In this document: in pieces, positions 31,162 to 41,455 of the stretch | Numbering within the stretch: the stretch's first letter is position 1 | How the letters are laid out: every line of letters begins with the position of its first letter | Origin: Kofleriaceae bacterium | Lineage (GTDB): Bacteria; Myxococcota_A; Polyangia; Haliangiales; Haliangiaceae | Reading direction: 5' to 3' | Assembly (NCBI GenBank): GCA_022842285.1 | Contig: JALHPV010000016.1 | Span: forward strand, 1-48,189 | Length of the DNA: 48,189 nucleotides | The notes under the pieces: model-generated | Told to the model about the DNA's origin: nothing | What the model saw: the letters and a program-made list of their open reading frames with translations, nothing else | The model's database searches: none | Translations under genes and position numbers: made by a program

Positions 31162-31739
31162 GACTTCGGGCGGAAGATGAGCGCGTTCTGCGGCAGCCAG
31201 TAGCAGATGGAGATCGCCGCCAGCTTGTCGATGAACTGGCCGGTCTTCGCGAGATCGAGCTCCCAGCCGTGCGCGTCGAGCTTGCGGAGCCAGTAGGACG
31301 TGGGCTGACAGTTGATGTGCCCGACGCCCGGCTGCTTCGGAATCGCGGCCGCGAGGTAGATCCACTTCGTCGCCGCGGTGGTGAGGAACTTCACCGCGTC
31401 GTCGGCGCGCTCGGCGGGGATGTGCTCCACGACCTCGACACACGAGACGAGATCGAAGCGACCCGGCACCGGCATATCGACGAAGCTGCCGTACGCGATC
31501 TTGCCGACGAGCGACGGTGCGACGAAGCGCTCCGATTCCCGACTGTACTCGATGCCCTGCACGGTCTTGCCATGCGCCTCGTGCAGCGGCTGCATCAGGA
31601 AGCCTTGCCCGCACCCGACGTCGAGCTGCGTGGCGAAGTCGACCGTCTCGACCAGCGCCCGGGCGAGCACGAGGTAGTCGGGGCGGTACTTCTCGCGCGA
31701 CGAGTAGTCGCGGCGAGAGAAGAGCTTCAATTTAGGCAC
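31158..31739 (-). CDS. SAM-dependent methyltransferase
   Basis: 193 residues from GTG 31739. SAM-binding motif I is LDVGCGQG (39-46), followed by VQGIEYS and the acidic motif FDLVSCVEVVEHIP, the pattern of class I small-molecule methyltransferases. The longer open frame upstream runs inside ugd in another frame and is not coding. It overlaps the ugd stop by 8 nt and the glycosyltransferase start by 4 nt, so it probably methylates a sugar or glycan in the same pathway. Confidence 0.88.
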   Translation of the reverse strand: MPKLKLFSRRDYSSREKYRPDYLVLARALVETVDFATQLDVGCGQGFLMQPLHEAHGKTVQGIEYSRESERFVAPSLVGKIAYGSFVDMPVPGRFDLVSCVEVVEHIPAERADDAVKFLTTAATKWIYLAAAIPKQPGVGHINCQPTSYWLRKLDAHGWELDLAKTGQFIDKLAAISICYWLPQNALIFRPKS

Positions 31740-33036
31740 GACCGATACCGTGATAGGTGAAGCCCGCCGCGCGCGCCTCCTCGGGATCCCAGACGTTGCG
31801 GCCGTCGAACAGGACGGGGGTGCGGACGAGCTTCTTGAGCTTCGCGAAGTCCGGGTGCCGCAGTTCGTGCCACTCGGTGATGAGCACGACGGCATCCGCG
31901 CCTTCGGCCGCGGCGTACGCGTTGGGAGCGTAGGTGATGACGTCGCCGATCTGCGCCTTGATGTTCTCGGCTGCGATCGGGTCGTAGCCGGCGATGGTCG
32001 CGCCCGCCTGCTTGAGGTGCGCGATGATCTCGATGGCCGGAGCCTCGCGGATGTCATCGGTCTCGGGCTTGAACGCGAGGCCCCAGATCGCGACGCGCTT
32101 GCCGGCCGCGCTGCCACCGAGCGCGGCGACGATGCGCTGCGCGGTGTGCACCTTCTGCTTCTCGTTCGCCTCGACGACCGCCTCCACCACGCCCTGCACC
32201 ACCCCCGCCGACCGGCCCATGTCGCGGAGCGCGCGCAGGTCCTTCGGGAAGCACGAGCCACCGAAGCCGACGCCCGGGAACAGGAACTTCGGCCCGATGC
32301 GCGGGTCCGAGCCGATGCCCTTGCGGACCTTCTCGATATCGCAGCCGAGCTTCTCGGCGAGGCGCGACAGCTCGTTCATGAACGAGATGCGCGTGGCGAG
32401 CATCGCGTTGGCCGCGTACTTCGTCAGCTCGGCCGAGCGGAGGTCCATCACGTGCGTGCGATCGCCGGTGCGCATCACGCCGCGGTAGGCCTCGCGGAGC
32501 CGCTCGATCGCGCGGGGATCGTCGGAGCCGAGGACCACGCGGTCCGGCTTCAGGAAGTCGTTGACGGCATCGCCTTCCTTGAGGAACTCGGGGTTGCTCG
32601 CGACCGCGAACGGCTGCTTCGTGTGCTCGGCGACGATCGACTTCACGAGGTCGCCGGTGCCGACGGGCACGGTGCTCTTGGTGACGATGACGGTGAAGTT
32701 CGGGCCGAGGCCCTTCGCGACCTGCTGGGCGGCCGCACGCAGGTACGAGAGATCGGCGGAGCCATCCGCGGCCGACGGCGTACCGACGGCGAGGAAGACG
32801 AGCGCCGCGTCCTTCACGGCGGCCAAGGTGTCGGTGGTGAAGGAGAGCCGGCCCTGGGCGACGTTGCGCTTCACGAGCTCCGGCAGGCCGGGCTCGAAGA
32901 ACGGAACCTCGCCGCCCTTGAGCTTCTCGACGCGCACCGGGTCGATGTCGACGCAGGTGACGGTGTTGCCGAAGTCCGAGAAGCCGGCGCCCGTGACGAG
33001 GCCGACGTACCCGGTGCCGATGACCGCGATGTGCAT
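31732..33036 (-). CDS. ugd: UDP-glucose 6-dehydrogenase
   Basis: 434 residues. It oxidises UDP-glucose to UDP-glucuronate with two NAD+, feeding surface polysaccharides. Motifs: N-terminal Rossmann GTGYVG (7-12), NPEFLKEG (148-155), Lys206 and Asn210 in ELTKYAANAML, and the thioester nucleophile Cys262 in GFGGSCFPKD (Asp266 nearby). The C-terminal domain has AFKPETDDIREAP. All catalytic residues seen in the family are present. It is the first of three overlapping polysaccharide genes and lies 93 nt after the potassium-channel stop. Confidence 0.96.
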   Translation of the reverse strand: MHIAVIGTGYVGLVTGAGFSDFGNTVTCVDIDPVRVEKLKGGEVPFFEPGLPELVKRNVAQGRLSFTTDTLAAVKDAALVFLAVGTPSAADGSADLSYLRAAAQQVAKGLGPNFTVIVTKSTVPVGTGDLVKSIVAEHTKQPFAVASNPEFLKEGDAVNDFLKPDRVVLGSDDPRAIERLREAYRGVMRTGDRTHVMDLRSAELTKYAANAMLATRISFMNELSRLAEKLGCDIEKVRKGIGSDPRIGPKFLFPGVGFGGSCFPKDLRALRDMGRSAGVVQGVVEAVVEANEKQKVHTAQRIVAALGGSAAGKRVAIWGLAFKPETDDIREAPAIEIIAHLKQAGATIAGYDPIAAENIKAQIGDVITYAPNAYAAAEGADAVVLITEWHELRHPDFAKLKKLVRTPVLFDGRNVWDPEEARAAGFTYHGIGRA

Positions 33037-33102
33037 GCGGGGGGTCGTTTAACACGACTCTCGCCGCAGGCGCGCTCCTGAAGCGGACCTCGCCCAAGGT
33101 TG

Positions 33103-33117
33103 CCGGCCGAGGGCCGG
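33103..33117 (-). terminator. Hairpin after the potassium-channel gene
   Basis: CCGGCC-GAG-GGCCGG is a perfect 6-bp stem with a 3-nt loop, 12 nt past the channel stop at 33130 in its direction of transcription. No T tract follows, so it is at best a weak intrinsic terminator separating the channel from ugd. Confidence 0.4.
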
Positions 33118-33129
33118 ACCGGCGGATAA

Positions 33130-34158
33130 CTAGGCCATTTCCTTGCGCATCCGGGCTACCTGTTCGGCGGATCCCAGGACGACCAGGGTCGCGCCGCCGG
33201 GGAGCTTCTCCTCGGGGCCCGGATTGTAGAGCCAGGGGGCGCCGTCACTGGTGCGGGCCGCGATCACGGACATTCCGAACCGCTCGCGCACGCGGGCGTC
33301 GCGCAGCGTGCCACCGGCATCGGCCGCGTCCTTGCCGATGGTGACCTCCTCGATGCGATACGCCGCGCGCTGGTCGCGCAGCATGGTGTCGAGGAACGAC
33401 ACGACGGCGGGGCGGACCATCTCCGAGACCATGCGCATGCCGCCAATGGCGTTCGGCGAGACCACGGCATCCGCGCCCGACTTGCGGATCTTCTCGACGT
33501 GCTGGTTCTCGGCGCAGCGAGCGATGATGCGCATCGTGGGCCACTGCTGCCGCGCCGACACGACCAGGTAGAGGTTGTCCTTGTCACTCGAGAGCGCGGC
33601 GACGAGGCCGCGGGCGGCAGCCGGATTCGCCTGGGCCATCACGTCGTCGTCGGTGGCGTCACCGGGCAGGTACGCGTAGTCGGCCTTCGGATGCTTGTCG
33701 GCGATCTCCTTCAGCTCGTGCTCGTTCATGTCGATGGCGACGACCGCGTTGCCCGTTTTCAGGAGCTCCTCGATCACGTTGCGCCCCGTCGATCCCGCGC
33801 CACAGACGATGATGTGGTCCTTCATCCGCTTCATCCGTTTCTTGAGTCGGTTCTGGAAGAGAACGTCCTTGAGCTCACCCTCGACCACGAACGCCGTGAT
33901 CATCGATGCGAAGAACACGATGCTGCCCGTGCCGAAGATCAAGAGCAGCATCGTGAAGCCACGCGCGTACGGCGTGACATCCATCCCCGGCAGCGTCTCG
34001 CCGTAGCCGACGGTCGTGACGGTGATGACCGTCATGTAGATGCATTCGCGGAAGGCCCACTTGCCGTCGCCGATGAGGTAGTAGCCCGCCGAGCCTCCGA
34101 AGACGACGGCGATCAGGACGATGAACCCTGTCAGCAGCCTCCGCGTGATCGACGGCAT
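33130..34158 (-). CDS. RCK-domain potassium channel (MthK/Kch-like)
   Basis: 342 residues from ATG 34158 (a GTG at 34185 would add 9). Two transmembrane helices (about 7-28 and 66-92) flank a pore loop with the selectivity filter TVGYG (49-53). A cytosolic regulator of K+ conductance follows: a TrkA-N Rossmann domain with CGAGSTGR near 119-126 and a TrkA-C-like tail (about 255-340). The subunits would assemble as tetramers in the inner membrane and gate K+ flow by nucleotide or ion binding. It is divergent from the aldehyde dehydrogenase gene, with about 53 nt between the starts. Confidence 0.93.
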   Translation of the reverse strand: MPSITRRLLTGFIVLIAVVFGGSAGYYLIGDGKWAFRECIYMTVITVTTVGYGETLPGMDVTPYARGFTMLLLIFGTGSIVFFASMITAFVVEGELKDVLFQNRLKKRMKRMKDHIIVCGAGSTGRNVIEELLKTGNAVVAIDMNEHELKEIADKHPKADYAYLPGDATDDDVMAQANPAAARGLVAALSSDKDNLYLVVSARQQWPTMRIIARCAENQHVEKIRKSGADAVVSPNAIGGMRMVSEMVRPAVVSFLDTMLRDQRAAYRIEEVTIGKDAADAGGTLRDARVRERFGMSVIAARTSDGAPWLYNPGPEEKLPGGATLVVLGSAEQVARMRKEMA

Positions 34159-34211
34159 TCCCGCGTCTGACGATACACCTGGCACCCCGGGCTTGGGGTA
34201 AACAGCCGCCT

Positions 34212-35742
<1,531 letters not shown>

Positions 35743-35750
<8 letters not shown>

Positions 35751-36411
35751 GTCCGTCGAGAAGACACTGGCGGTCTCCGGCGCGGCCTCGAGCAACGCCG
35801 CGCGTCAGGGCGTCATGAAGATCGCCAACCCGACCGCCATGCAGCGCGTGGTCGCGTGGCTGACCGGGTATGGCAACACCAACTGGTCGCGGGTCGTGAT
35901 GGAGCGCTCGCAGCGCGAGCTCCTCGCGTCGATCAACCCGGCGCAGCGTCGGGTGCTGGAGATCAGCGGCCAGAACTGGCGCGAGTACGGCTTCGCGTCC
36001 TACACGACCGCGAAGTACCCCGAGTTCGACATCTGCGCGTCGACCCATGACGGCGACTTCGATCTGGTGATCGCCGACCAGGTCTGGGAGCACCTCTTGT
36101 GGCCCTACAAGGCCACGCGCAACGTCCACGCGATGCTGCCCGTCGGCGGTCACTTCATGGTGTCGGTGCCGTTCCTGGTCCGCGTCCACGGCTATCCGAT
36201 CGACTGCTCGCGCTGGACCGAGCTCGGCCTCAAGCACCTGCTCGCCGAGTGCGGCTTCGACCTCGATCACATCCAGACCGGCTCCTGGGGCAACCGCGCG
36301 TCGGTGAAGGCATCGTTCCGTTCGTGGCGGTCCTACGTCCCGTGGCTCCACTCGCTGAAGAACGAGCGTGACTTCCCCCAGGTGGTCTGGGCGCTGGCCA
36401 CCAAGACCTGA
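35743..36411 (+). CDS. Methyltransferase-like protein with atypical SAM motif
   Basis: 222 residues from TTG 35743, which overlaps the dehydrogenase gene by 8 nt; an ATG at 35815 is an alternative (198 residues). The fold pattern is class I methyltransferase (FDLVIADQVWEHLLWPYKATRNVHAMLPVGGHFMVSVPFL), but motif I reads LEISGQNW instead of a GxGxG loop. Similar LEISG variants occur in proteins linked to glycan genes, as far as I recall. Whether it binds SAM is open. No signal peptide. Confidence 0.8.
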
Positions 36412-36434
36412 CCTCGCGCCAGGCCCGACAGACA

Positions 36435-36448
36435 GGCGTCGGAACGCC
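36435..36448 (+). terminator. Short hairpin after the methyltransferase-like gene
   Basis: GGCGT-CGGA-ACGCC forms a 5-bp stem with a 4-nt loop 23 nt past the stop at 36411. The stem is short and no T run follows, so the assignment is weak. Confidence 0.25.
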
Positions 36449-36519
36449 CTACAGGCAAACCCGTGCCGTTTGCGTCTGGGCACCGTCCAGCGCCTCTGGT
36501 GGCAGGCACGGTCCAAGCA

Positions 36520-36759
36520 ATGAGCGCCGGCATGCACATGGTCTGGATGCTGGCAGTGGGAATGGCGACTGGCGCGCTGGCGAAGCGCATGAAGCCAGCG
36601 GCTGATCCGGGGAACGTGGGCATCTCGATGGCGGTCGGCGGCGCCGGCGCGGTCCTGGCGGGCATGCTCGCCCCGGGTCTCCTGCCCTCCATCGTCGGGG
36701 CGCAGGTCCTGCTCGCCGTCTACCGGTTCGCCGCCGGCCCGCGCGACGCGCTGGCCTGA
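36520..36759 (+). CDS. GlsB/YeaQ/YmgE-family small membrane protein
   Basis: 79 residues from ATG 36520 (a longer frame to 36463 has no signal-like sequence). Three hydrophobic stretches with the glycine pattern of the transglycosylase-associated family: GMATGALAKRMKP, GISMAVGGAGAVLAGMLAP, and a C-terminal LLAVYRF. These small inner-membrane proteins are common in bacteria and often stress-linked; their activity is unknown. Stands alone, converging on the cysteine-rich lipoprotein with 19 nt between. Confidence 0.8.
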   Translation: MSAGMHMVWMLAVGMATGALAKRMKPAADPGNVGISMAVGGAGAVLAGMLAPGLLPSIVGAQVLLAVYRFAAGPRDALA

Positions 36760-36778
36760 GGGCGGATCTGTCGGGTCG

Positions 36779-37822
36779 CTACGGGATGCGGACGCCGCAG
36801 TTCAGGTACGTGGCGTTCAGCTCGCCCCAGAACGATGCCGTCACGAGCTGGAACGGCTCGCCGAAGTTGGCGCGCGAGTAGACCGGAAGACCACTCGGAT
36901 CGAGCAGGTCGCCGATCGAGCACTCGCTGCAGCCGCCCGACGTGATGTCGTCCTCGTTGGGGATCGTGAAGTCGGGGTTCACGAGCTCGCAGTGATCCTG
37001 GCCGTGACCGGCTGTATCCGTCAGCTCGTAGTACGTGCCCTCGCGATCCGCGGCGCCATACAGGCGGTAGCCGTCGACGCACTCGATCGCCCCGATCCAG
37101 AGCTCGTACCGCGCGTCGAACTTCACGTAGCTCGGGCCAAAGCACGAGGCCACTCCCTCGGGGCGGAAGTCCTGCGGTTGCCAGCGCGCGTCGGGATCCT
37201 CCGCGTCGCCGCCGAGGCACTCACCGAGGTGCTGCGTGACCTCGTAGCCACGCTGCGTGTCGCAGTCGGATTGCACACTGCCATCGGCCCCGAGGATCCA
37301 CTCGGACGCGTCGTAGCAGCCATGGAACGTCGAGACCGGGTTCTCCGTGATCTGCTCCGCAAACGCCAGAAGGCCCGGCGTATCGCAGCCGCCGGTGTCG
37401 GAGGGGAAGTAGTAGCCGCACGCGACCGCGTACTCGCCTTGCTCGATCGTGTTGATCGTGACCGTGGCGCCTTCGATCTCGTTCACGGTCTGCGTGTGAT
37501 AGCCGACCAGGTGCACGCTCTCGATGACCACGTCCGGGCCGGCCTCCACGGTCCAGCTCGTCGGCTCGTACGATGACAGCACCAGACGATGCCGCCCCGG
37601 CCGCTGGATCGAGACCCGCCCTTCGCCCGTCGGGTGGTTGCCAGCCGAGTGATCCCCGCGCGTCTGATACACGCCGATGACATTCGTCTCGACCTCACAG
37701 TTGCCCTCGATCGGCGGCGAATCGTCATCGGGCGACAGGGCCGCCGAGCCTTCCTCGCTCTGCACGAGCGAGCATCCGGCCAGGGCGAATCCGATCAGGG
37801 CAAACGGGAGGGTTGGTTTCAT
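36779..37822 (-). CDS. Cysteine-rich lipoprotein, unknown
   Basis: 347 residues. A lipoprotein signal with Cys17 in FALAGC, then an acidic linker (PDDDSPP) and a beta-rich exported domain with about a dozen further cysteines, likely disulfide-bonded, including the GCSEC pair near the C-terminus. Many Tyr, Gly and Asp residues suggest a surface protein. No known family is recognised. It is divergent from the NtrC-type activator with 305 nt between them. Confidence 0.8.
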   Translation of the reverse strand: MKPTLPFALIGFALAGCSLVQSEEGSAALSPDDDSPPIEGNCEVETNVIGVYQTRGDHSAGNHPTGEGRVSIQRPGRHRLVLSSYEPTSWTVEAGPDVVIESVHLVGYHTQTVNEIEGATVTINTIEQGEYAVACGYYFPSDTGGCDTPGLLAFAEQITENPVSTFHGCYDASEWILGADGSVQSDCDTQRGYEVTQHLGECLGGDAEDPDARWQPQDFRPEGVASCFGPSYVKFDARYELWIGAIECVDGYRLYGAADREGTYYELTDTAGHGQDHCELVNPDFTIPNEDDITSGGCSECSIGDLLDPSGLPVYSRANFGEPFQLVTASFWGELNATYLNCGVRIP

Positions 37823-38127
37823 CGGGGATGCGCCTATCGCAAGGCCTGTTCCACGGTGATCTCGCGGGGCGTTCGAGCATCGACGAGGGCTTGGCCGCGG
37901 CGACTCGTAACCCTGGCGACTCGTCCGAGGGGGAGAGTTCCCGATGACAGCGCTGTAACGGACGACTTGCTACAGCGATGTAAGCGGGGCGCTCGGCGTG
38001 CGCATGCGCGCACCGCGAACCGAGCGAGCGCGCGCGGTCACTCGCCCACAGAGCCCGTGGGGAGGGGACACGTGCGGAGACGACATGGCGCGCCCCTTGT
38101 AGTGTGGCCCAGAGCCACGGAGGCCCC
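37823..38127. other. Divergent intergenic region
   Basis: 305 nt between the cysteine-rich lipoprotein (minus) and the NtrC-type activator (plus) with no gene-like frame. It holds the paired ACAGCG sites described separately and GGAGG at 38119-38123, the ribosome site of the activator. No sigma-54 type -24/-12 element was found by eye. Confidence 0.7.
37947..37981. promoter_or_regulatory. Two ACAGCGnTGTAA sites, 25 bp apart
   Basis: ACAGCGCTGT (37947-37956) is a perfect 10-bp palindrome followed by AA. A second copy, ACAGCGATGT followed by AA, lies at 37972-37981 with one mismatch. The 25-bp spacing, about two and a half helical turns, and the position 150-180 nt upstream of the activator and 125-160 nt upstream of the lipoprotein start fit a pair of regulator-binding sites, possibly for the neighbouring NtrC-type protein itself. 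Confidence 0.45.
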
Positions 38128-39507
38128 ATGCCAAACGTACTGCTCGTAGATGACGACGAAGACACCCGGACCCTCATGCTCGAGTCGCTGAAGCGGCGCG
38201 GCGTCTCGGTCGCCACGGTGGCCTCCGGCCAGGAGTGCCTGGACTACGTCCGCGACCACGAGGTCGACGTCGTCATCACCGATCTCCAGATGCCGGGTCT
38301 CTCGGGCGTCGAGCTCTGTGCGCAGCTCCGCGAGCGCCACCCGAATATTCTCGCGCTCCTGCTCACGGGGCTCGGCACCTACGACAGCGCGATCGAGGCG
38401 GTGCGCTCCGGCGCCTACGACTACCTGACGAAGCCGATCAAGACCGACGCTCTCATCGTCGCGCTCGAGCGGGCCTTCGAGCATCAGTCGGTCGCCCGCG
38501 AGGTGAAGCGCCTCCGGCAGGCCGTCGATGTCGCGACGCCGATCCCGTCCCTGGTGGGGACGAGTGCGGTCATCCGCGACATGAGTACGCTGATCCGCCG
38601 GGTCGCGGACACGGATGCGACCGTCCTCATCACCGGGGAGAGCGGCACGGGCAAGGAGCTCGTCGCCCGCGCACTGCACGACCTGTCGCCGACGCGCCGC
38701 TCCGAACCCTTCGTCGCGATCAACTGCGGCGCGATGCCGCCGAACCTCCTGGAGAGCGAGCTCTTCGGCCACGTCCGCGGCGCATTCACCGACGCGAAGA
38801 CATCGCGCTCCGGCCTGTTCCTCCAGGCGCAGGGCGGGACCATCTTCCTCGACGAGATCGGGGAGATGCCCCTCGACATGCAGGTCAAGCTGCTGCGCGT
38901 CCTGCAACAGCGCACGGTGCGTCCCGTTGGCGGCGACGACGAGGTGCCGTTCCAGGCCCGGGTCATCACGGCGACGAATCGCGACCTCGAGACCGAGGTC
39001 GACGAGCAACGGTTCCGAGAAGACCTCTTCTATCGCATCAATGTCGTCGCGATCACGGTGCCACCCCTGCGCGCCCGCGGCGGCGACGTGGTGACCCTGG
39101 CGCAGCACCTCGTGCAGAAGATCGCGACGCGCAGCAACAAGCGCGCGCCGGCGATCAGCCCCGACGCCGCACGCAAGCTCATCGCGTACGAGTGGCCGGG
39201 CAATGTCCGCGAGCTCGAGAACTCGATCGAGCGCGCGATGGCCCTCTGCGGTGCGGGGGAGATCCTGCCCGAGCACCTCCCGACGAAGATCATCAACTAC
39301 CAGCCCGAGCGCATCGAGCTGACGACGGCCCTGGCGACGGAGATGATCACGCTCGACGAGATGGAGCGCCGCTACGTCCGTCAGGTCCTGGCCAGCGTCC
39401 GCGGTAACAAGACCCACGCCGCCCGCGTCCTCGGCATCGATCGCCGCTCGCTCTACCGCCGCCTCGAGACGCCCGCGGCCACGCCGCCCGCCATGCCTAC
39501 GACCTGA
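38128..39507 (+). CDS. NtrC-type sigma-54-dependent response regulator
   Basis: 459 residues from ATG 38128, preceded by GGAGG. Receiver domain (Asp8-10 acid pocket, phospho-Asp52 in VITDLQMPG, Lys102), an AAA+ domain with Walker A GESGTGKE (170-177) and Walker B GTIFLDEIG (237-245), and a C-terminal Fis-type helix-turn-helix (GNKTHAARVLGIDRRSLYRRL). It activates sigma-54 RNA polymerase when phosphorylated. The sigma-54-contacting loop reads GAFTDA (218-223) instead of GAFTGA, a natural variant that may alter contact with sigma-54. No sensor kinase is adjacent, so it is an orphan regulator. Confidence 0.95.
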   Translation: MPNVLLVDDDEDTRTLMLESLKRRGVSVATVASGQECLDYVRDHEVDVVITDLQMPGLSGVELCAQLRERHPNILALLLTGLGTYDSAIEAVRSGAYDYLTKPIKTDALIVALERAFEHQSVAREVKRLRQAVDVATPIPSLVGTSAVIRDMSTLIRRVADTDATVLITGESGTGKELVARALHDLSPTRRSEPFVAINCGAMPPNLLESELFGHVRGAFTDAKTSRSGLFLQAQGGTIFLDEIGEMPLDMQVKLLRVLQQRTVRPVGGDDEVPFQARVITATNRDLETEVDEQRFREDLFYRINVVAITVPPLRARGGDVVTLAQHLVQKIATRSNKRAPAISPDAARKLIAYEWPGNVRELENSIERAMALCGAGEILPEHLPTKIINYQPERIELTTALATEMITLDEMERRYVRQVLASVRGNKTHAARVLGIDRRSLYRRLETPAATPPAMPTT

Positions 39508-39537
39508 ACCCTTCCGTCCGAGTGTTAGGCTCGAGCT

Positions 39538-40062
39538 GTGAGCTTCGAGCATGTCGGCGTCGACGACGTGGCATACATGTTCCAGCTCGTGTTCGATCCG
39601 GCCACGCGCTTCGAGCCGCTCGATCTGATCTGGATCGGGCCCGCATCCGTGCGAGATGAGGCCGGAGCGTCCAGTCGACTCCTCGAAGCCAGTGGCGTGC
39701 ACGACGCCCCGCTAGGGCAACGAGCCATCCTCTACTGGCTGGTGCTCCGGAGCGAGACGAACCGGAACGGCATCGATGGCTTCGTCTGGAATGCATGGCT
39801 GCACCTGGAGAAGATCCTGGATGTGTTCTCGGCGATTGGCGCGAGGGCCGCTGTGGCCGAGCTGATCGAGCTCGCCGCCGCATGCGGTCCGAGCGAGGAC
39901 GCCCCCGATCCCGTGTCGGGCTTCCTGCGCTTCCGCGCGACCGTCGATGGCCCGTTCGTCGCCGCGGCCGACTGCATCACCGACGTGGAAATTGCCTTGC
40001 GAGCGCTCGCGGCGGAGCGACCAGACGCGTTCGTCGATCCGCGAGTCGATCCGCCAGCGTGA
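39538..40062 (+). CDS. Small protein, possibly DUF4375/DMP19-like
   Basis: 174 residues from GTG 39538, 30 nt after the activator. It is acidic and helical. The stretch SETNRNGIDGFVWNAWLHLEKILDVFSAIGARAAVAELIELAA resembles the NGG-containing core of the DUF4375 (DMP19) family, which has been proposed to mimic DNA, but the match is loose. No signal peptide. Codon use is like its neighbours, so it looks real. Possibly co-transcribed with the NtrC-type activator. Confidence 0.6.
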   Translation: MSFEHVGVDDVAYMFQLVFDPATRFEPLDLIWIGPASVRDEAGASSRLLEASGVHDAPLGQRAILYWLVLRSETNRNGIDGFVWNAWLHLEKILDVFSAIGARAAVAELIELAAACGPSEDAPDPVSGFLRFRATVDGPFVAAADCITDVEIALRALAAERPDAFVDPRVDPPA

Positions 40063-40100
40063 AGCGCCCCACGAGTCTGGCGGCTTCGCATGCTCGGCGC

Positions 40101-40136
40101 GCCGCGGCCTACGACAACTTCGAAGGGGGCCGCGGC
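40101..40136 (+). terminator. Strong GC hairpin after the DUF4375-like gene
   Basis: GCCGCGGCC (40101-40109) pairs with GGCCGCGGC (40128-40136): nine perfect base pairs, loop 18 nt, 39 nt after the stop at 40062. No T tract, so rho-dependent or non-canonical termination is more likely. Each arm is also nearly self-complementary, which weakens the case. Confidence 0.35.
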
Positions 40137-40346
40137 CCGCGGCGAAGGGGTTGTCCGAAGATCGGACGTACCCGCATGCGTGAGCGCAGGCCGCTCGCTG
40201 CTGCGGCTCTCGGACTACGAGCTCACCGAGCTGTGCTCGTCTGGCTCCTCCACCATCGGCAACTTCCAGCCGCCAGATCCTGTCAGGACCGTCGACGATT
40301 TCGCGCCGCGCACGACATGCGCAGCGTCGTGCGCGCGACGTGATGA

Positions 40347-40377
40347 GACTGACAAGTCGCTTCGCGGGATGTCAGTC
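40347..40377. promoter_or_regulatory. 8-bp inverted repeat upstream of the endopeptidase
   Basis: GACTGACA (40347-40354) and TGTCAGTC (40370-40377) are exact reverse complements with a 15-nt spacer. The centre is about 113 nt upstream of the start at 40475. It may be an operator or an RNA stem-loop in the leader; the sequence does not decide between them. Confidence 0.4.
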
Positions 40378-40474
40378 ACCAGGCCGCGCGACGGCTGACC
40401 ACCGCGAGCATGAAGAAGCACGCGGGGTTGGCGCGCCGTGCGCCATGGAGCGGTCGTTGCACAACGCGACGCGC

Positions 40475-41455
40475 ATGCGAAGCGTCACCCGTCCGCTCCT
40501 GCTCGTCCTGCTCGCCGCGTGTGTGGGGGAAGCGCCTCCTGACATCGACGATCCCGAGTGGGAGGACGAGTCGGAGGTCGAGGGGATCGGGAACGACGAG
40601 GCCGCGTTGAACGCGGACATGTCCGCGGGCTTCACCATCGGCGCGAAGCTACGCGTGTGCGGGGCCGACGGCTTGAACCAACGCGCCGGCGCCGGCGCCG
40701 AGTTCGCCGTGCAGGCCATCATCCCCGAGGATGCCGAGGTGATCGGCCTCGAGCGGATCGACAAGTGGGTGAAGAACGACTGGAACGGCACGATCGGGTG
40801 GTCGAGCAACAACTACCTGTGCGCGGTCGGCGCGCCGGCCGTGGGCACGCCGGGCACTCCCCCGACGACGTCCGGGTCCGAGTCGGTCAACCGCCCGAGC
40901 GCCGGATCGCTGCGGAACGCGGTGCGCATCGGAGAGCATCCGGGCTACGTCGTGGCGGACACCGGCCGCGCCGCCACCTACGGCACCGCCGAGACGATGT
41001 ACTGGCTCGGCGCGGCCTTCGATCACATGCTCGCCGAACAGCCGACGGCGCAACGCCCGCAGGTCCGAGACATCAGCGTGCAAGCCGGCGGTCGCCCGGC
41101 CGGTGCGTGGCCGCACTCGAGCCACCACAGCGGTCGCGACGTCGATATTACCTACCCCACCGCGAGCTGCGATCCGACGACGGGCTGTCGGCTCGTGAAC
41201 GTGTCACCGACGACGATCGATGCGACCGCGACCTGGCTCTTGCTGGAGACGTGGCTCACCAGCAAGGTCGCGCACCGGATCTTCATCGACAGCTCGCTGT
41301 ATCCCGTGCTGAGGACGGCCGCCCGCGCGCGCGGCTACACGAACGCGCAGCTCGCGCAGTGGTTCGGCCCCGTGATCATGCACGTCTCGAATCACCTGAA
41401 CCACCTGCACGTCCGCTTCCGCTGCCCGGCGGACGACCGCTCCTGCCGCCCTTAG
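40475..41455 (+). CDS. Lipoprotein with SH3 domain and MepA-like murein endopeptidase domain
   Basis: 326 residues from ATG 40475. Lipoprotein signal with Cys16 (LVLLAAC), an acidic linker, a bacterial SH3 domain (about 55-117, GLNQRAGAGAEF, GTIGWSSNNYLC) and a C-terminal domain (about 140-320) with the LAS/M74-type motifs SHHSGRDVDITYP (zinc residues expected at His217 and Asp224) and NHLNHLHVRFRC (His312). M74 enzymes cleave the D-Ala-meso-diaminopimelate crosslinks of peptidoglycan independently of penicillin. A cell-wall remodelling role is likely. It stands alone and converges on the lysC operon. Confidence 0.88.
   Translation: MRSVTRPLLLVLLAACVGEAPPDIDDPEWEDESEVEGIGNDEAALNADMSAGFTIGAKLRVCGADGLNQRAGAGAEFAVQAIIPEDAEVIGLERIDKWVKNDWNGTIGWSSNNYLCAVGAPAVGTPGTPPTTSGSESVNRPSAGSLRNAVRIGEHPGYVVADTGRAATYGTAETMYWLGAAFDHMLAEQPTAQRPQVRDISVQAGGRPAGAWPHSSHHSGRDVDITYPTASCDPTTGCRLVNVSPTTIDATATWLLLETWLTSKVAHRIFIDSSLYPVLRTAARARGYTNAQLAQWFGPVIMHVSNHLNHLHVRFRCPADDRSCRP

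Larger units (their letters stand above)
40063..40474. other. Intergenic region with hairpins
   Basis: 412 nt without a convincing gene. A frame at 40090-40398 (102 residues) lacks a recognisable domain and good codon bias. The region contains a strong 9-bp GC hairpin and an 8-bp inverted repeat, both listed separately. Confidence 0.55.

Noticed and set aside
40090-40398. A 102-residue frame in the gap before the endopeptidase
   Set aside because: No domain, weak coding bias, and it crosses the 9-bp hairpin and the inverted repeat.
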